Shown: positions 9,031-18,275, counted from the first letter of the stretch. The stretch: DNA of 64,000 nt from an uncultured Chitinophagaceae bacterium (GCA_937958995.1 CALGAP010000010.1:186001-250000), one strand, 5' to 3'. Numbers and translations: made by a program. Notes: a model not told the origin generated them from the sequence alone.

Positions 9031-10431
9031 ATGTCGAAGAGAAACTCCTCCCGAAGAAAGTTTTTGCAACAGTTGAGCGGATCGGCCCTCGCCCTTAGCG
9101 CAAGTCCCTTTGCTTCGCTGGCCGACCAGGAAAAAATAGAAGAACGCATCATTCAATACCAGAAACCCATCATGCCCAACGATACCGTTCGCATTGCGGT
9201 GATCGGCGCAGGCATTATGGGTTTCTCCAATGTGCAAACCGCTTTGAAAATTCCGGGCGTTGAACTGGCCGCTGCCTGTGATCTGTATACCGGGCGGCTC
9301 GAGCGCATGAAAGAATTGTATGGGAAAGATCTGTTTACCACCCGCGACTACCGCGAAATCCTGGAAAGAAAAGATATAGATGCAGTGATTGTGGCTACCA
9401 GCGACCACTGGCATGCGCGCATCTCCATCGACGCGATGAAAAAAGGCAAGCACGTGTATTGCGAAAAGCCGATGGTGCATAAGATCGGCGAAGGACTGGA
9501 GGTGATCAATACGCAGCGCCAGACCAAAAAAGTGATGCAGGTGGGCAGCCAGCGCGTGAGCAGCATTACACATGCCAAAGCACGCGAACTGTATAAGGCA
9601 GGCGAAATAGGGCAACTTACCTGTATAGAAGGCACTTACGACCGTCAAAGCGCTAATGGCGCCTGGCAATATACCATGCCTACAGATGGCGGCCCCGATA
9701 CGGTTGACTGGGACCGTTATATTGCGGGCATGCCAAAGCAACCCTATGACCCGAAGAAATTTTTCTGGTGGCGCAATTACCGCGACTTCGGTACGGGCGT
9801 TGCCGGCGATTTGTTTGTGCATCTCTTATCGGGTATCCATGTAATTACCGGCTCTTTGGGGCCTGCACGTATATTTTCCGCAGGACAATTAGCCTATTGG
9901 AAGGATGGCCGCGATGTGCCGGATGTAATGACCGCCATTATGGACTATCCCGCCACCAATGAGCATCCCGCGTTTCAACTGATGCTGCGCGTCAATTTCA
10001 TCAGCGGTGATGGCGGCAGAAGCACCACGCGTTTTTATGGAAGCGAAGGCGTGCTCGACCTGGGCGGCAACAGCGTAACGGTCACTCACAGCCTTATGCC
10101 CAAAGCACCCGGTATAGGTGGTTGGGATTCGCTGAGCACCTATCCCAAGGCCATGCAGGAAGAGTTGCTGAAGCAATATAACGCGCGCTGGAAACCAGAA
10201 GACCAGAAGCGTCCCACCAAAGACCCCATTAAATATTCAGCTCCTTCTGGCTACGACGACAGCGTTGATCACTGGGCCAATTTCATCGAAGGCGTTCGCA
10301 GCGGCAAGCCCGTCAACGAAGGTCCCGAATTCGGGTTCCGCGCCGCCGCACCCTGCCTCGCCGCTAATGAAAGTTATTTCCAGAAGAAGATTATTAATTG
10401 GGATCCGGTGAATATGAAGTTGCTGAAATAG
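9031..10431 (+). CDS. Gfo/Idh/MocA family oxidoreductase with Tat signal
   Basis: 466 residues. The N-terminus NSSRRKFLQQLSGSALALSA is a twin-arginine signal (RRKFLQ), so the enzyme is folded with its cofactor and exported. The Rossmann fold starts at VRIAVIGAGIMGFSN (about residue 55), followed by DAVIVATSDHWHA and the family motif YCEKPMVH, then a C-terminal GFO/IDH/MocA beta-sheet domain with DRYIAGMPKQPYDPKKFFWW typical of the Bacteroidota exported branch. It should oxidise or reduce a sugar-like substrate with NAD(P). A family A repeat overlaps its stop codon and separates it from the dehydrogenase gene that follows. Confidence 0.9.
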   Translation: MSKRNSSRRKFLQQLSGSALALSASPFASLADQEKIEERIIQYQKPIMPNDTVRIAVIGAGIMGFSNVQTALKIPGVELAAACDLYTGRLERMKELYGKDLFTTRDYREILERKDIDAVIVATSDHWHARISIDAMKKGKHVYCEKPMVHKIGEGLEVINTQRQTKKVMQVGSQRVSSITHAKARELYKAGEIGQLTCIEGTYDRQSANGAWQYTMPTDGGPDTVDWDRYIAGMPKQPYDPKKFFWWRNYRDFGTGVAGDLFVHLLSGIHVITGSLGPARIFSAGQLAYWKDGRDVPDVMTAIMDYPATNEHPAFQLMLRVNFISGDGGRSTTRFYGSEGVLDLGGNSVTVTHSLMPKAPGIGGWDSLSTYPKAMQEELLKQYNARWKPEDQKRPTKDPIKYSAPSGYDDSVDHWANFIEGVRSGKPVNEGPEFGFRAAAPCLAANESYFQKKIINWDPVNMKLLK

Positions 10432-10527
10432 TTTCGGATTACGGATTGGGTGTTTCGGGTTGCTGCCGCGTTTTATAGTCGCTGCCCGATTGTCAGAACC
10501 CGAAACCCCAATCACCCAACCCGAAAC
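10431..10527. repeat. Palindromic repeat, family A (with core)
   Basis: 31-base arms at 10431-10461 and 10497-10527 share perfect ends (GTTTCGG and GTTTCGGGTT in inverted orientation). The core 10462-10500 begins GCTGCCGCG and ends GAACC like the copy at 7565. The left arm starts on the last base of the upstream stop codon and the right arm ends four bases before the TATCTTCG element of the next gene, so the unit exactly fills the intergenic space. Confidence 0.75.
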
Positions 10528-10530
10528 TCT

Positions 10531-10538
10531 TATCTTCG
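10531..10538 (+). promoter_or_regulatory. -7 element of the Ldh-type dehydrogenase gene
   Basis: TATCTTCG, one base off TAnnTTTG, ends four bases before the ATG at 10543. This predicts a leaderless or nearly leaderless mRNA and supports that start. Confidence 0.45.
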
Positions 10539-10542
10539 CCGC

Positions 10543-11622
10543 ATGGCTGAAAAAATTTACGCATACCAACATTTACTGGATTTTACCCGACAGGTATTTG
10601 AGAAAATGGGTTGTAGTGAACAGGATGCTGCGTTGGCGGCGGAGGTGTTGTTAAGTGCTGACCTGCGGGGTATAGATTCGCACGGCGTGGCGAGGCTGAG
10701 TGGTTATGTGCGCTTGTGGGAAGTGAAAAGAATCAATGCGAAGGCGGCGGTGAAGATTGTGCACGAGACTCCCTCCACGGCGGTGGTTGATGGCGATAGC
10801 GGACTGGGACTGGTGGTGGCGCCTTTTGCTATGCGGGTAGCGATTGAAAAAGCGAAGCAGGTGGGCACTGGTTGGGTGAGCGTTCAGAACAGTAATCATT
10901 TTGGCATAGCAGGCTATCATGCCATGATGGCCCTGCAGCACGATATGATCGGCATTGCAATGACCAATGCCAGTCCGCTGGTGGCGCCTACGTTTGCAAA
11001 AGAACGTTTGTTAGGTACCAACCCCATCTGCGTGGTGATACCTGCCGGCGAAGAACCCGCTTTTGTTGCTGATATGGCTACAACTACAGCGGCCAATGGT
11101 AAACTCGAAATTCTGCAACGCAAAAATCTCGCTACTCCCACCGGCTGGGTGCAGGATAAGGAGGGTAATCCCAGCACCAATGCCCACGAGCTGAAATCGG
11201 GCGGTGCACTGTTGCCGCTTGGCGGCGACCGGGAGCATGGAAGTCATAAGGGATATGCACTCGGCGCCATCGTGGATATATTTTCCGCAGTACTCAGCGG
11301 CGCCAATTATGGTCCCTGGGTGCCGCCATTTCCCGCCTACGTGCCCATGCCCACCGAAATGCCGGGTAAAGGTATCGGTCATTTCTTCGGCGCCATGCGC
11401 ATAGATGCTTTTCGTCCGGCCGAAGAATTCAGGCAACACATGGACAAATGGATCAAACGCTTCCGCTCTGCCAAAGCTATCAGGCCAGGAGAAAAAGTGC
11501 TGATACCCGGCGATCCCGAAAGGGAGATGGAAGCCGAGAGGAAGAAAAATGGCATACCATTGTTGGAAGTGGTGGAGAGAGACCTGAAAGAATTGGGCGA
11601 AAAGCTGGGAGTGAATTTATAG
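10543..11622 (+). CDS. Ldh family (malate/L-lactate/ureidoglycolate-type) dehydrogenase
   Basis: 359 residues from ATG at 10543 (MAEKIYAYQHLLDFTRQVFE); the frame is open back to 10450 but that part is the family A repeat. Family marks: ADLRGIDSHGVARLSGYV, SNHFGIAGYHAMMAL, LGTNPICVVIP, VADMATTTAANGKLEI and GSHKGYALGAIVDIFSAVLSG. These NAD(P)-dependent enzymes have a non-Rossmann fold and reduce 2-oxo acids; the exact substrate (malate, lactate, sulfolactate, 2,3-diketogulonate and others) cannot be read from the sequence. Cytoplasmic. Same direction as the oxidoreductase upstream and lysC downstream. Confidence 0.88.
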   Translation: MAEKIYAYQHLLDFTRQVFEKMGCSEQDAALAAEVLLSADLRGIDSHGVARLSGYVRLWEVKRINAKAAVKIVHETPSTAVVDGDSGLGLVVAPFAMRVAIEKAKQVGTGWVSVQNSNHFGIAGYHAMMALQHDMIGIAMTNASPLVAPTFAKERLLGTNPICVVIPAGEEPAFVADMATTTAANGKLEILQRKNLATPTGWVQDKEGNPSTNAHELKSGGALLPLGGDREHGSHKGYALGAIVDIFSAVLSGANYGPWVPPFPAYVPMPTEMPGKGIGHFFGAMRIDAFRPAEEFRQHMDKWIKRFRSAKAIRPGEKVLIPGDPEREMEAERKKNGIPLLEVVERDLKELGEKLGVNL

Positions 11623-11658
11623 AGCTTTTTCAACCCGCAAATTCTTGCATCCAATCCA

Positions 11659-11666
11659 TATCTTTG
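11659..11666 (+). promoter_or_regulatory. -7 element for lysC
   Basis: TATCTTTG, a full match to TAnnTTTG, lies 21 bases before the lysC ATG. No convincing -33 TTTG is seen. No lysine riboswitch-like structure fits in the 65-base gap. Confidence 0.5.
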
Positions 11667-11687
11667 CGGCCTTAAAAATCCCACGCA

Positions 11688-13010
11688 ATGAAAGTAATGA
11701 AGTTCGGGGGCACCTCCGTAGGAAAACCGGAGCTTATGCACCAGGTGGCGCAACTGATCACGAAAGACGAAGAGCCGCGTATAGTTGTGCTCAGCGCGCT
11801 GAGCGGTACCACCAATGCGCTGGTGGCTATTGGTGAAGCATTGGCAGCAGGCAACCGCACACAGGCCAAGGAACTGATCGATAAGCTGGAAGCACATTAC
11901 CAGAACTTCATCAAAGACTTGCTGAAGACCGATACCGCTTATGCAAAGGCGAAGAAAATCGTTGCGGAACATTTTGAATTTCTCAATATCATTCTTCGCA
12001 TATCGTTCAGCGAAGCATTGAATAAGGATATTCTCGCCCAGGGCGAACTGCTTTCTACCAAATTGTTCAGCACTTATCTTGAAGAGAAAGGTATTGATCA
12101 CGCGCTGTTGCCGGCATTGGAGTTTATGGTGATTGATGCAAATGATGAGCCCGTGCTCAACACCATCCGCACTAAGCTGAATGCCTTGCTGCAACAACAT
12201 AAATCGAAAAAATTATTCATCACGCAAGGATATATATGCCGCAATGTGCGCGGCGAAGTGGACAACCTGAAGCGCGGTGGCAGCGATTATACTGCCTCGC
12301 TGGTGGCCGCGGCCGTGAATGCATCGGTATGCGAAATATGGACCGATATAGATGGCATGCACAACAACGACCCACGCGTGGTGAAGAAAACCGTGCCAGT
12401 GGAACAACTTAGTTTTGAAGAAGCAGCCGAGCTGGCTTATTTCGGCGCAAAGATTTTGCACCCCACCTGTATCTGGCCTGCCCAACAACAGAAAGTGCCG
12501 GTAAAACTGCTCAACACCATGCAGCCCGAAGCGCCAGGCACCGTGATTATGCAGGATGCCGGTTCGAAAGGCGTGAAAGCCGTAGCTGCTAAAGACGGCA
12601 TCATCGCCATCAATATCAAGAGCAGTCGCATGTTGCTGGCCTACGGTTTCCTGAGAAAAATATTTGAAGTTTTTGAAAAATACCGCACGCCCATTGATAT
12701 GATTACAACTTCCGAGGTGGCGGTATCTGTAACGATCGATAATGGCACTCATCTGAAAGAGATCGTGAAAGAACTGGAACCTTTCGGCACCATCAGCGTA
12801 GAGCAGGACAATACCATCATTTCCGTGGTGGGTAATGAAATTGCCGAGACCAAGGATATGCTGCGCCGACTCTTTGAGGCGCTTACGCCCATACCGGTGA
12901 GGATGGTAAGCTATGGCGGCAGCAAACATAATGTGTCGCTACTGGTACCTTCATCGTATAAGACTCAAACGCTTCAGTTGCTGAATAAGGGGCTGTTTGG
13001 ACTGGAGTAA
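11688..13010 (+). CDS. lysC: Aspartate kinase (monofunctional)
   Basis: 440 residues. Phosphorylates aspartate as the first step to lysine, threonine, methionine and diaminopimelate. The amino-acid kinase domain opens MKVMKFGGTSVGKPE and includes VVLSALSGTTNALV, ITQGYICRNVRGEVDNLKRGGSDYT and IWTDIDGMHNNDPR (this last in pieces at residues 215-230). Two ACT domains follow from about residue 305 (MITTSEVAVSVTIDNGTH and ISVVGNEIAETKDM), indicating end-product feedback control. No homoserine dehydrogenase is fused. The next gene begins 12 bases after the stop, so the CdsA-like gene may be cotranscribed. Confidence 0.93.
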   Translation: MKVMKFGGTSVGKPELMHQVAQLITKDEEPRIVVLSALSGTTNALVAIGEALAAGNRTQAKELIDKLEAHYQNFIKDLLKTDTAYAKAKKIVAEHFEFLNIILRISFSEALNKDILAQGELLSTKLFSTYLEEKGIDHALLPALEFMVIDANDEPVLNTIRTKLNALLQQHKSKKLFITQGYICRNVRGEVDNLKRGGSDYTASLVAAAVNASVCEIWTDIDGMHNNDPRVVKKTVPVEQLSFEEAAELAYFGAKILHPTCIWPAQQQKVPVKLLNTMQPEAPGTVIMQDAGSKGVKAVAAKDGIIAINIKSSRMLLAYGFLRKIFEVFEKYRTPIDMITTSEVAVSVTIDNGTHLKEIVKELEPFGTISVEQDNTIISVVGNEIAETKDMLRRLFEALTPIPVRMVSYGGSKHNVSLLVPSSYKTQTLQLLNKGLFGLE

Positions 13011-13022
13011 TCAACGTCCATC

Positions 13023-13772
13023 ATGCACATCATTTTCTACTTCACCATTGGCTGCGCCATTATCGGCGCACTGGGTGTTGGCATCGCCAGCCTGGGTGCC
13101 GATGAAGAACTGATGCGGCGGCGCTGGACTCGTTACTACTCATATGTGTTCACTACGCTGGTAGTGATCGTCTCCATTTTTACCAGGCTGGTTTCCATTC
13201 TTACCATGCTCATCATTCTCGGCGGCTGTTTTGAAATCATCCGCGCGGTGATGAAGCATAAATACAGGAGCCTGCCAATGCTGATGACCGCGTTGGCGGG
13301 TTATACACTGATAGCCGCGGGCTTTTTGTTTTTTTCCTTCATCTTCAACCCCTATTTTCTTTATTCCATTTACCTGCAGGTATTGATGTTTGAGGTATTC
13401 AGCCAGGTGGCCGGCACCTGGTTTGGGCGCCGCGCCATAGTGCCGGAGATGGACCGGTCAAAAACAGTGGAAGGAGTGGTGGGCGGATTTATTTTCTGCG
13501 TCATCACCGCGCTGATTGTATCAGGTATGCTGAATGTTACGCTGCCGGTTTCCATATTTATCGGTGTGCTTACCGCAACTGCTGCAGTAACGGGCGACCT
13601 GGTAAGTTCCTGGTTCAAGCGAAGAATGAACGTAAGGCAATACAGCAAGTTGCTGCCCGGCCAGGGAGGATTCCTGGACCGCTTTGATAAGTATATGGTG
13701 ACGGGAACAGTGTACTACTGGCTGGCGATAACAGTACTGAAACATTTGTTGACGCCATTTCTTATTTCATGA
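13023..13772 (+). CDS. Phosphatidate cytidylyltransferase (CdsA)-like membrane protein
   Basis: 249 residues, nearly all hydrophobic, with about seven membrane helices. The C-terminal motif SSWFKRRMNVRQYSKLLPGQ followed by GGFLDRFDKYM (residues about 200-230) corresponds to the CDP-diglyceride synthetase signature S-x-x-K-R...GG-x-x-DR-x-D. The signature's K-D pair is R-Q here and its H before GG is Q, so it is a divergent member: perhaps a paralogue acting on another lipid or alcohol phosphate. CdsA makes CDP-diacylglycerol from phosphatidate and CTP in the inner membrane. It follows lysC by 12 bases and converges on the Ca2+-ATPase gene. Confidence 0.75.
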   Translation: MHIIFYFTIGCAIIGALGVGIASLGADEELMRRRWTRYYSYVFTTLVVIVSIFTRLVSILTMLIILGGCFEIIRAVMKHKYRSLPMLMTALAGYTLIAAGFLFFSFIFNPYFLYSIYLQVLMFEVFSQVAGTWFGRRAIVPEMDRSKTVEGVVGGFIFCVITALIVSGMLNVTLPVSIFIGVLTATAAVTGDLVSSWFKRRMNVRQYSKLLPGQGGFLDRFDKYMVTGTVYYWLAITVLKHLLTPFLIS

Positions 13773-13780
13773 TGAGATGC

Positions 13781-16357
13781 TTACTTTTTCCATCTCTTGC
13801 TTTTTATATATTTCTCCAATTCCACTGCCAGGAAAATTATGGCTGATACACCTATACAGACCAGGAGTTCGCTAAGCGTGAGCGGCTGAATAGATAACAC
13901 TTTGGCAATAGCTGGAGTGTAAGTGACTGTCAACTGCAGAGCAAATGTGATGCCTACCGCGCCGAGCAATTGCGGGTTGCTGAAAAAGTTTTTGCTGAAC
14001 AATAATCGTTCGTCACTATGCGTGGCCAGCGCGTGGCTCAGCTGCGCAAAGCAAAGCACGGTAAATACGATAGTCTGCCAATGCTTCACGCCGGCAGATA
14101 CTGCCCAGGCCTGCGTGCCGAGCGTGAGTGCAGCCATGAGCGTGCCAACCCAGAGTATATGAATACCCAGTCCACCTGCAAATATGCTTTCTGAAGGATT
14201 GCGTGGTGGCCTTTTCATAACATTCCTACCTGCCGGTTCGCCCGCCATGGCAAGACCGGGCAGGCTATCGGTAACCAGGTTGATCCAGAGAATATGAATG
14301 GGTAATAACGGTATGGGTAAACCGACAATTGGTGCAATGAAAATGGTAAGAATCTCCGCGAGGTTGCAGGTGAGTACATAACGTATAAAGCGGCGGATAT
14401 TGTCGAAAATGCGCCGCCCTTCTTTAATGGCCTTGACGATAGTGGCGAAATTATCGTCGAGCAAAATCATATTGGCCGCTTCTTTTGAAACATCAGTGCC
14501 CGTAATGCCCATGGCTACGCCTATATTGGCGCGCTTGAGTGCGGGGGCATCGTTTACGCCGTCGCCGGTCATGGCAACGTATTGATTTTTTTCCTGCAGC
14601 GTTTTTACGATATTCAGTTTCTGCTCTGGTGACACGCGGGCATATACTTTTATGTGTTCGATTTCGTTCACAAAACTTGCTTCATCCATTCCTTCCAGTT
14701 CAGTGCCGGTCATCACCTTATCATCCTCGCCGTATAAGATTCCCATCTCGTGTGCGACGGCCCTGGCCGTGGCAGGATGATCGCCGGTGATCATCACGGG
14801 TACGATGCCGGCGCCTTTGCATTCCGACACGGCCTGTGCCGCCTCTTCGCGGGGGGGATCGATCATACCAGCCAGGCCTACGAAGCGCTGATCCGTCTCT
14901 ATTTCTTCCGGGCAGTTTTCATTGGGCAGCTCCTGAATTATTTTATATGAAAATGCCAACACACGCTGACCCGCCTTCGCCATTTTTTCTGATTGCCGGG
15001 TGATGGCATCGGCATTGCAGCCCTGACAGATTTGCACAATTGATTCCACTGCCCCTTTAGTGACAGCGAGGTATCGATCGCCGAGCTGATGAATGGTAGT
15101 CATCATCTTTCGATCAGAATCGAAAGGCATTTCGTGTACGCGTTGATACTTTTTGAGTTCGCTTTCATCGAAATCATTTTTTTCGTTCACGTATTCTATC
15201 AGCGCTATTTCAGTCGGATCGCCGATGGTTTTGTCACCATCCATTTTCGTATCCTGGTTAAGTGCCATGGCCAGGTGCAGGAGTTGAATGGAAGTGAGAT
15301 TGTCCACTTCAGTTTTTTCCTGCTCACCTTCTGCCGCCCATGTTTCTTTCACCGACATTTTATTTTGCGTGAGCGTTCCCGTTTTGTCGGTGCAGATGTA
15401 AGTCACGCTACCGAGCGTTTCCACCGCTGGCAGTTTCCTGATCAGCGCATTTTTCTTCACCATAATATTGGCGCCTCGTGCCAGTGCAATGGTCACCACG
15501 GCGGGAAGAGCTTCGGGTATTGCAGCCACAGCCAGTGAAATGGCGGTAAGCAACATGGAGACCGAATTTTCACCGCGTAAAAGAACAATCACATACAGCA
15601 ACACACAAATGCCCAGCACGATGAATGATAATTTTTTCCCGAAATCAGCCAGTCGCAACTGCAACGGTGTAAGACCGCTGTCTTCCTGCAGCATCTGCGC
15701 TATATCGCCGATTTCGGTTTTCATGCCAGTGGCTACTACCACTGCTTTTCCGCGGCCATAGGTTACCAGCGTGCTTTTGTAAGCCATATTGGTGCGGTCG
15801 CCGATCGGAAGTTTTTCATCGGGAAGGGGGTTGGAGTTTTTGTCTATGGGCTGCGACTCGCCGGTGAGCGAAGCTTCTTCCACTTTCAGCGCGTTCGATT
15901 CAATGATGCGTGCATCGGCGGGCACCATATCGCCTGCTTCCAGGCTAATGATATCTCCCGGCACCAGCTCGCGCGCAGGAACCTGGTGTTCCTCTCCGTC
16001 GCGCAGCACGCTGGCCTGTGTGGTCGACATTTTTTTCAGTGCCTCCATTGCCTTCTCCGCCCGGTATTCCTGCACAAAACCAACAATAGCATTCAGCAGC
16101 ACGATCACGAGTATCACGATAGTATCTTTCGCATCGCCAACCACCCCGGAAATGATAGCCGCGACGATCAGTATGATGATCATGAAATCCTTAAACTGCA
16201 GGAGGAACATTACCCACGGCGATCGTTTCTTTTTTTCTTCCAGCTCATTGGGGCCATGCTGCTTCAGCCGGCTGGCCGCTTCATTGGCAGACAGACCTTT
16301 ATCACTGGTGTTTAATTCGGAAACAACGCGGACGATATCGCTGGTGTGCCAGGTCAT
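13781..16357 (-). CDS. P-type Ca2+-transporting ATPase (P2A, SERCA-like)
   Basis: 858 residues. Domain order is the standard P2 pattern: N-terminal cation-ATPase domain (HTSDIVRVVSELNTSDKGLS), actuator with LTGESQPIDK, membrane helix 4 with AAIPEALPAVVTIALA, the phosphorylated Asp in CTDKTGTLTQNKM (Asp324), nucleotide-binding domain, hinge GDGVNDAPALKRANIGVAMG, and the C-terminal four helices. The PEALP sequence in helix 4 and VTDSLPGLAMA in helix 6 fit calcium or manganese export across the inner membrane. Convergent with the CdsA-like gene (8 bases apart) and divergent from the formylglycine-generating enzyme gene. Confidence 0.93.
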   Translation of the reverse strand: MTWHTSDIVRVVSELNTSDKGLSANEAASRLKQHGPNELEEKKKRSPWVMFLLQFKDFMIIILIVAAIISGVVGDAKDTIVILVIVLLNAIVGFVQEYRAEKAMEALKKMSTTQASVLRDGEEHQVPARELVPGDIISLEAGDMVPADARIIESNALKVEEASLTGESQPIDKNSNPLPDEKLPIGDRTNMAYKSTLVTYGRGKAVVVATGMKTEIGDIAQMLQEDSGLTPLQLRLADFGKKLSFIVLGICVLLYVIVLLRGENSVSMLLTAISLAVAAIPEALPAVVTIALARGANIMVKKNALIRKLPAVETLGSVTYICTDKTGTLTQNKMSVKETWAAEGEQEKTEVDNLTSIQLLHLAMALNQDTKMDGDKTIGDPTEIALIEYVNEKNDFDESELKKYQRVHEMPFDSDRKMMTTIHQLGDRYLAVTKGAVESIVQICQGCNADAITRQSEKMAKAGQRVLAFSYKIIQELPNENCPEEIETDQRFVGLAGMIDPPREEAAQAVSECKGAGIVPVMITGDHPATARAVAHEMGILYGEDDKVMTGTELEGMDEASFVNEIEHIKVYARVSPEQKLNIVKTLQEKNQYVAMTGDGVNDAPALKRANIGVAMGITGTDVSKEAANMILLDDNFATIVKAIKEGRRIFDNIRRFIRYVLTCNLAEILTIFIAPIVGLPIPLLPIHILWINLVTDSLPGLAMAGEPAGRNVMKRPPRNPSESIFAGGLGIHILWVGTLMAALTLGTQAWAVSAGVKHWQTIVFTVLCFAQLSHALATHSDERLLFSKNFFSNPQLLGAVGITFALQLTVTYTPAIAKVLSIQPLTLSELLVCIGVSAIIFLAVELEKYIKSKRWKK

Positions 16358-16434
16358 AGGTAATGGTAACTAATAATATTGTGCCAGCACGGGACATATT
16401 GACTGTTGTTTCTTTTTTCCTCCCAATATTTCCT

Positions 16435-16442
16435 TAGGTTTG
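16435..16442 (+). promoter_or_regulatory. -7 element of the formylglycine-generating enzyme gene
   Basis: TAGGTTTG matches TAnnTTTG and ends four bases before the ATG at 16447, predicting a leaderless mRNA. Confidence 0.45.
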
Positions 16443-16446
16443 ATCC

Positions 16447-17541
16447 ATGTTACGCTGGCTGATTATTTCCCTTTTTTGTGTGGGCTGTGGTGCATCGCTT
16501 AGCGACGAAAAACCAAAGTCCGATACCCTTAGTTGTTGCGCGACGCTGCCTTCGCGCTATATCGGAGAATCCTCACCTGTATCCATTCAGACTGCAGATA
16601 GCATTTCTACGGAGGGCATGGTGCTTATACCCGGCGGGCGCTTTTTGATGGGCGCTTCGGATGAGGAGGGCAGGCCCGACGAGTATCCGCAGCATTGGGT
16701 GGAAGTGAAGGGTTTCTGGATGGATGAGACCGAGGTTACGAATGCGCAGTTCCGGAAATTTGTGGAGGCTACCGGTTATGTCACCACTGCTGAAAGAAAA
16801 CCTGACTGGGAAGAATTGAAAAAACAATTGCCGCCGGGCACGCCGAGGCCGCATGATAGTCTACTGCAGCCTGCATCGCTGGTGTTTTCGCCGCCCAGTG
16901 AGCAGGTGGTACTCAGCAATCCCGGGCAGTGGTGGCGCTGGGTAAGAGGCGCCAACTGGAGGCATCCGCAGGGACCGGGCAGCAGCATCGAGGGTAAGGA
17001 TAATTACCCGGTAGTGCATGTGTCGTGGGAAGACGCGAATGCGTACGCCAAATGGGCCGGCAAGCGGCTGCCTACCGAAGTGGAATGGGAGTGGGCCGCA
17101 CGCGCCGGCATGGCCAACCAGCCATTTACCTGGGGCAATGAGCCGGTGGAATCCGGAAAAGCAAAGGCGAATATCTGGCAGGGAAGATTTCCCGACCTTA
17201 ATACTGCAAGAGATGGATTTGAGCGAGCGGCGCCGGTGCGTTCTTATGCCCCCAACGCCTACGGATTGTACGATATGGCCGGTAATGTGTGGGAATGGTG
17301 CGCCGACTGGTACAACGCCCACTATTATGTGGAATGTGCCCGGAAAAATATTACTGACGCCAAGGGGCCTTCCAGTTCTTATGACCCTGACGAACCTGCC
17401 GTCCCGAAGCGTGTGGTTCGCGGAGGTTCCTTTCTATGTCATGCTTCTTATTGCGCCAGCTATCGCGTATCGGCGCGCATGAAGACATCACCCGATACGG
17501 GTTTGGAACATACGGGTTTCAGATGTGTTCGCGATCAATAA
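16447..17541 (+). CDS. Formylglycine-generating enzyme (sulfatase-modifying factor), exported
   Basis: 364 residues. The N-terminus MLRWLIISLFCVGCGASL is a short signal with a lipobox-like CVGC, so the enzyme probably works outside the cytoplasm as a lipoprotein. The FGE-sulfatase domain starts GMVLIPGGRFLMGASDEEG and contains FWMDETEVTNAQF, NYPVVHVSWEDANAYAKWAG and MAGNVWEWCADWY. Both copper-binding catalytic cysteines of true FGEs are present in RGGSFLCHASYCASYR (Cys331 and Cys336), and it ends HTGFRCVRD. Most bacterial relatives lack that pair. It should oxidise the Cys or Ser of type I sulfatases to formylglycine. No sulfatase gene is in the window. It ends back to back with the next, minus-strand gene. 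Confidence 0.85.
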   Translation: MLRWLIISLFCVGCGASLSDEKPKSDTLSCCATLPSRYIGESSPVSIQTADSISTEGMVLIPGGRFLMGASDEEGRPDEYPQHWVEVKGFWMDETEVTNAQFRKFVEATGYVTTAERKPDWEELKKQLPPGTPRPHDSLLQPASLVFSPPSEQVVLSNPGQWWRWVRGANWRHPQGPGSSIEGKDNYPVVHVSWEDANAYAKWAGKRLPTEVEWEWAARAGMANQPFTWGNEPVESGKAKANIWQGRFPDLNTARDGFERAAPVRSYAPNAYGLYDMAGNVWEWCADWYNAHYYVECARKNITDAKGPSSSYDPDEPAVPKRVVRGGSFLCHASYCASYRVSARMKTSPDTGLEHTGFRCVRDQ

Positions 17542-18021
17542 TCACGCGATCTTGAGTGCGCGTATTAATTCGGGTTGCAATTGCGCGCCCGAAGCAGGAT
17601 GCGCATGCCAGTACAATCCAAGCACCAGGCTGCTCAGATCCAGTTCACGTTTGTAACCGGAGGCGCTCAGGTCGCAGGTGAGCAGGGGCTGCATATGATC
17701 GTCGTAAATGATGAGGTGTTGTTCGGGATTATCTTCAATAGTATAGTGAAATTTATTGCCGTCTATTTCGATGGCGCCGGCGTGGAAACCTTTTTCAAAA
17801 GTCATTTTACCGATCTCCAGGCCGTACTCGTTTTTAAAGATGGTCTTATTGTTCCAGAAACCACTTCGCTCAAGAAAAAAAACGCGCTGTGAGTCGTCAT
17901 TACTTACGCGCACCGATTGTTGCAGGAGGTTATACTTCAGTTCTGCCTTCTTTTCCACTCCATCCACCAAGTGATATTTCTGCACGGAAGGCGAAGCATG
18001 ATTAACCAGTACCCATTTCAT
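17542..18021 (-). CDS. Unknown protein, 159 residues
   Basis: A soluble protein without signal or membrane segment, starting MKWVLVNHASPSVQKYHLVD. The middle has regularly spaced beta-strand-like segments (RVFFLERSGFWNNKTIFKN, GLEIGKMTFEKGFHAGAIEI, GNKFHYTI, LIIYDDHMQPLLTC). This alternation is reminiscent of LURP-one/scramblase-like barrels, but no diagnostic motif is present, so I leave it unassigned. The stop codon abuts that of the formylglycine-generating enzyme gene with no gap. The region 18022-18275 beyond its start holds no gene that I can support. Confidence 0.7.
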   Translation of the reverse strand: MKWVLVNHASPSVQKYHLVDGVEKKAELKYNLLQQSVRVSNDDSQRVFFLERSGFWNNKTIFKNEYGLEIGKMTFEKGFHAGAIEIDGNKFHYTIEDNPEQHLIIYDDHMQPLLTCDLSASGYKRELDLSSLVLGLYWHAHPASGAQLQPELIRALKIA

Positions 18022-18275
18022 ATAGCTCGTTTTAGTTGAAAAAACAAGAGCGCGGCCCTTCCACCATCTTCAACACCTCACGCCTCAAAGTACCGGAAAA
18101 TCGGAGAAAAATAACGCACATTTACTCCACACCAAGCCCGCCGGATTATATGCTGATTGATTATTATCAAGCCCTTCCGCGGGCGGGCGGTCTTCTCTCT
18201 TCCCCCTCTACCATGAATCGGGGATATTTTTTAGTGCAATTATTCCGTACTTCGTGGCTCCATGAACAAACAAAA

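Noticed and set aside
9016..9822. A 268-codon open frame opposite the Tat-exported oxidoreductase
   Set aside because: The plus strand encodes clear Rossmann and Tat motifs; this frame has none.
11623..11687. Lysine riboswitch before lysC
   Set aside because: Only 65 bases are available and no L-box structure or terminator is seen.
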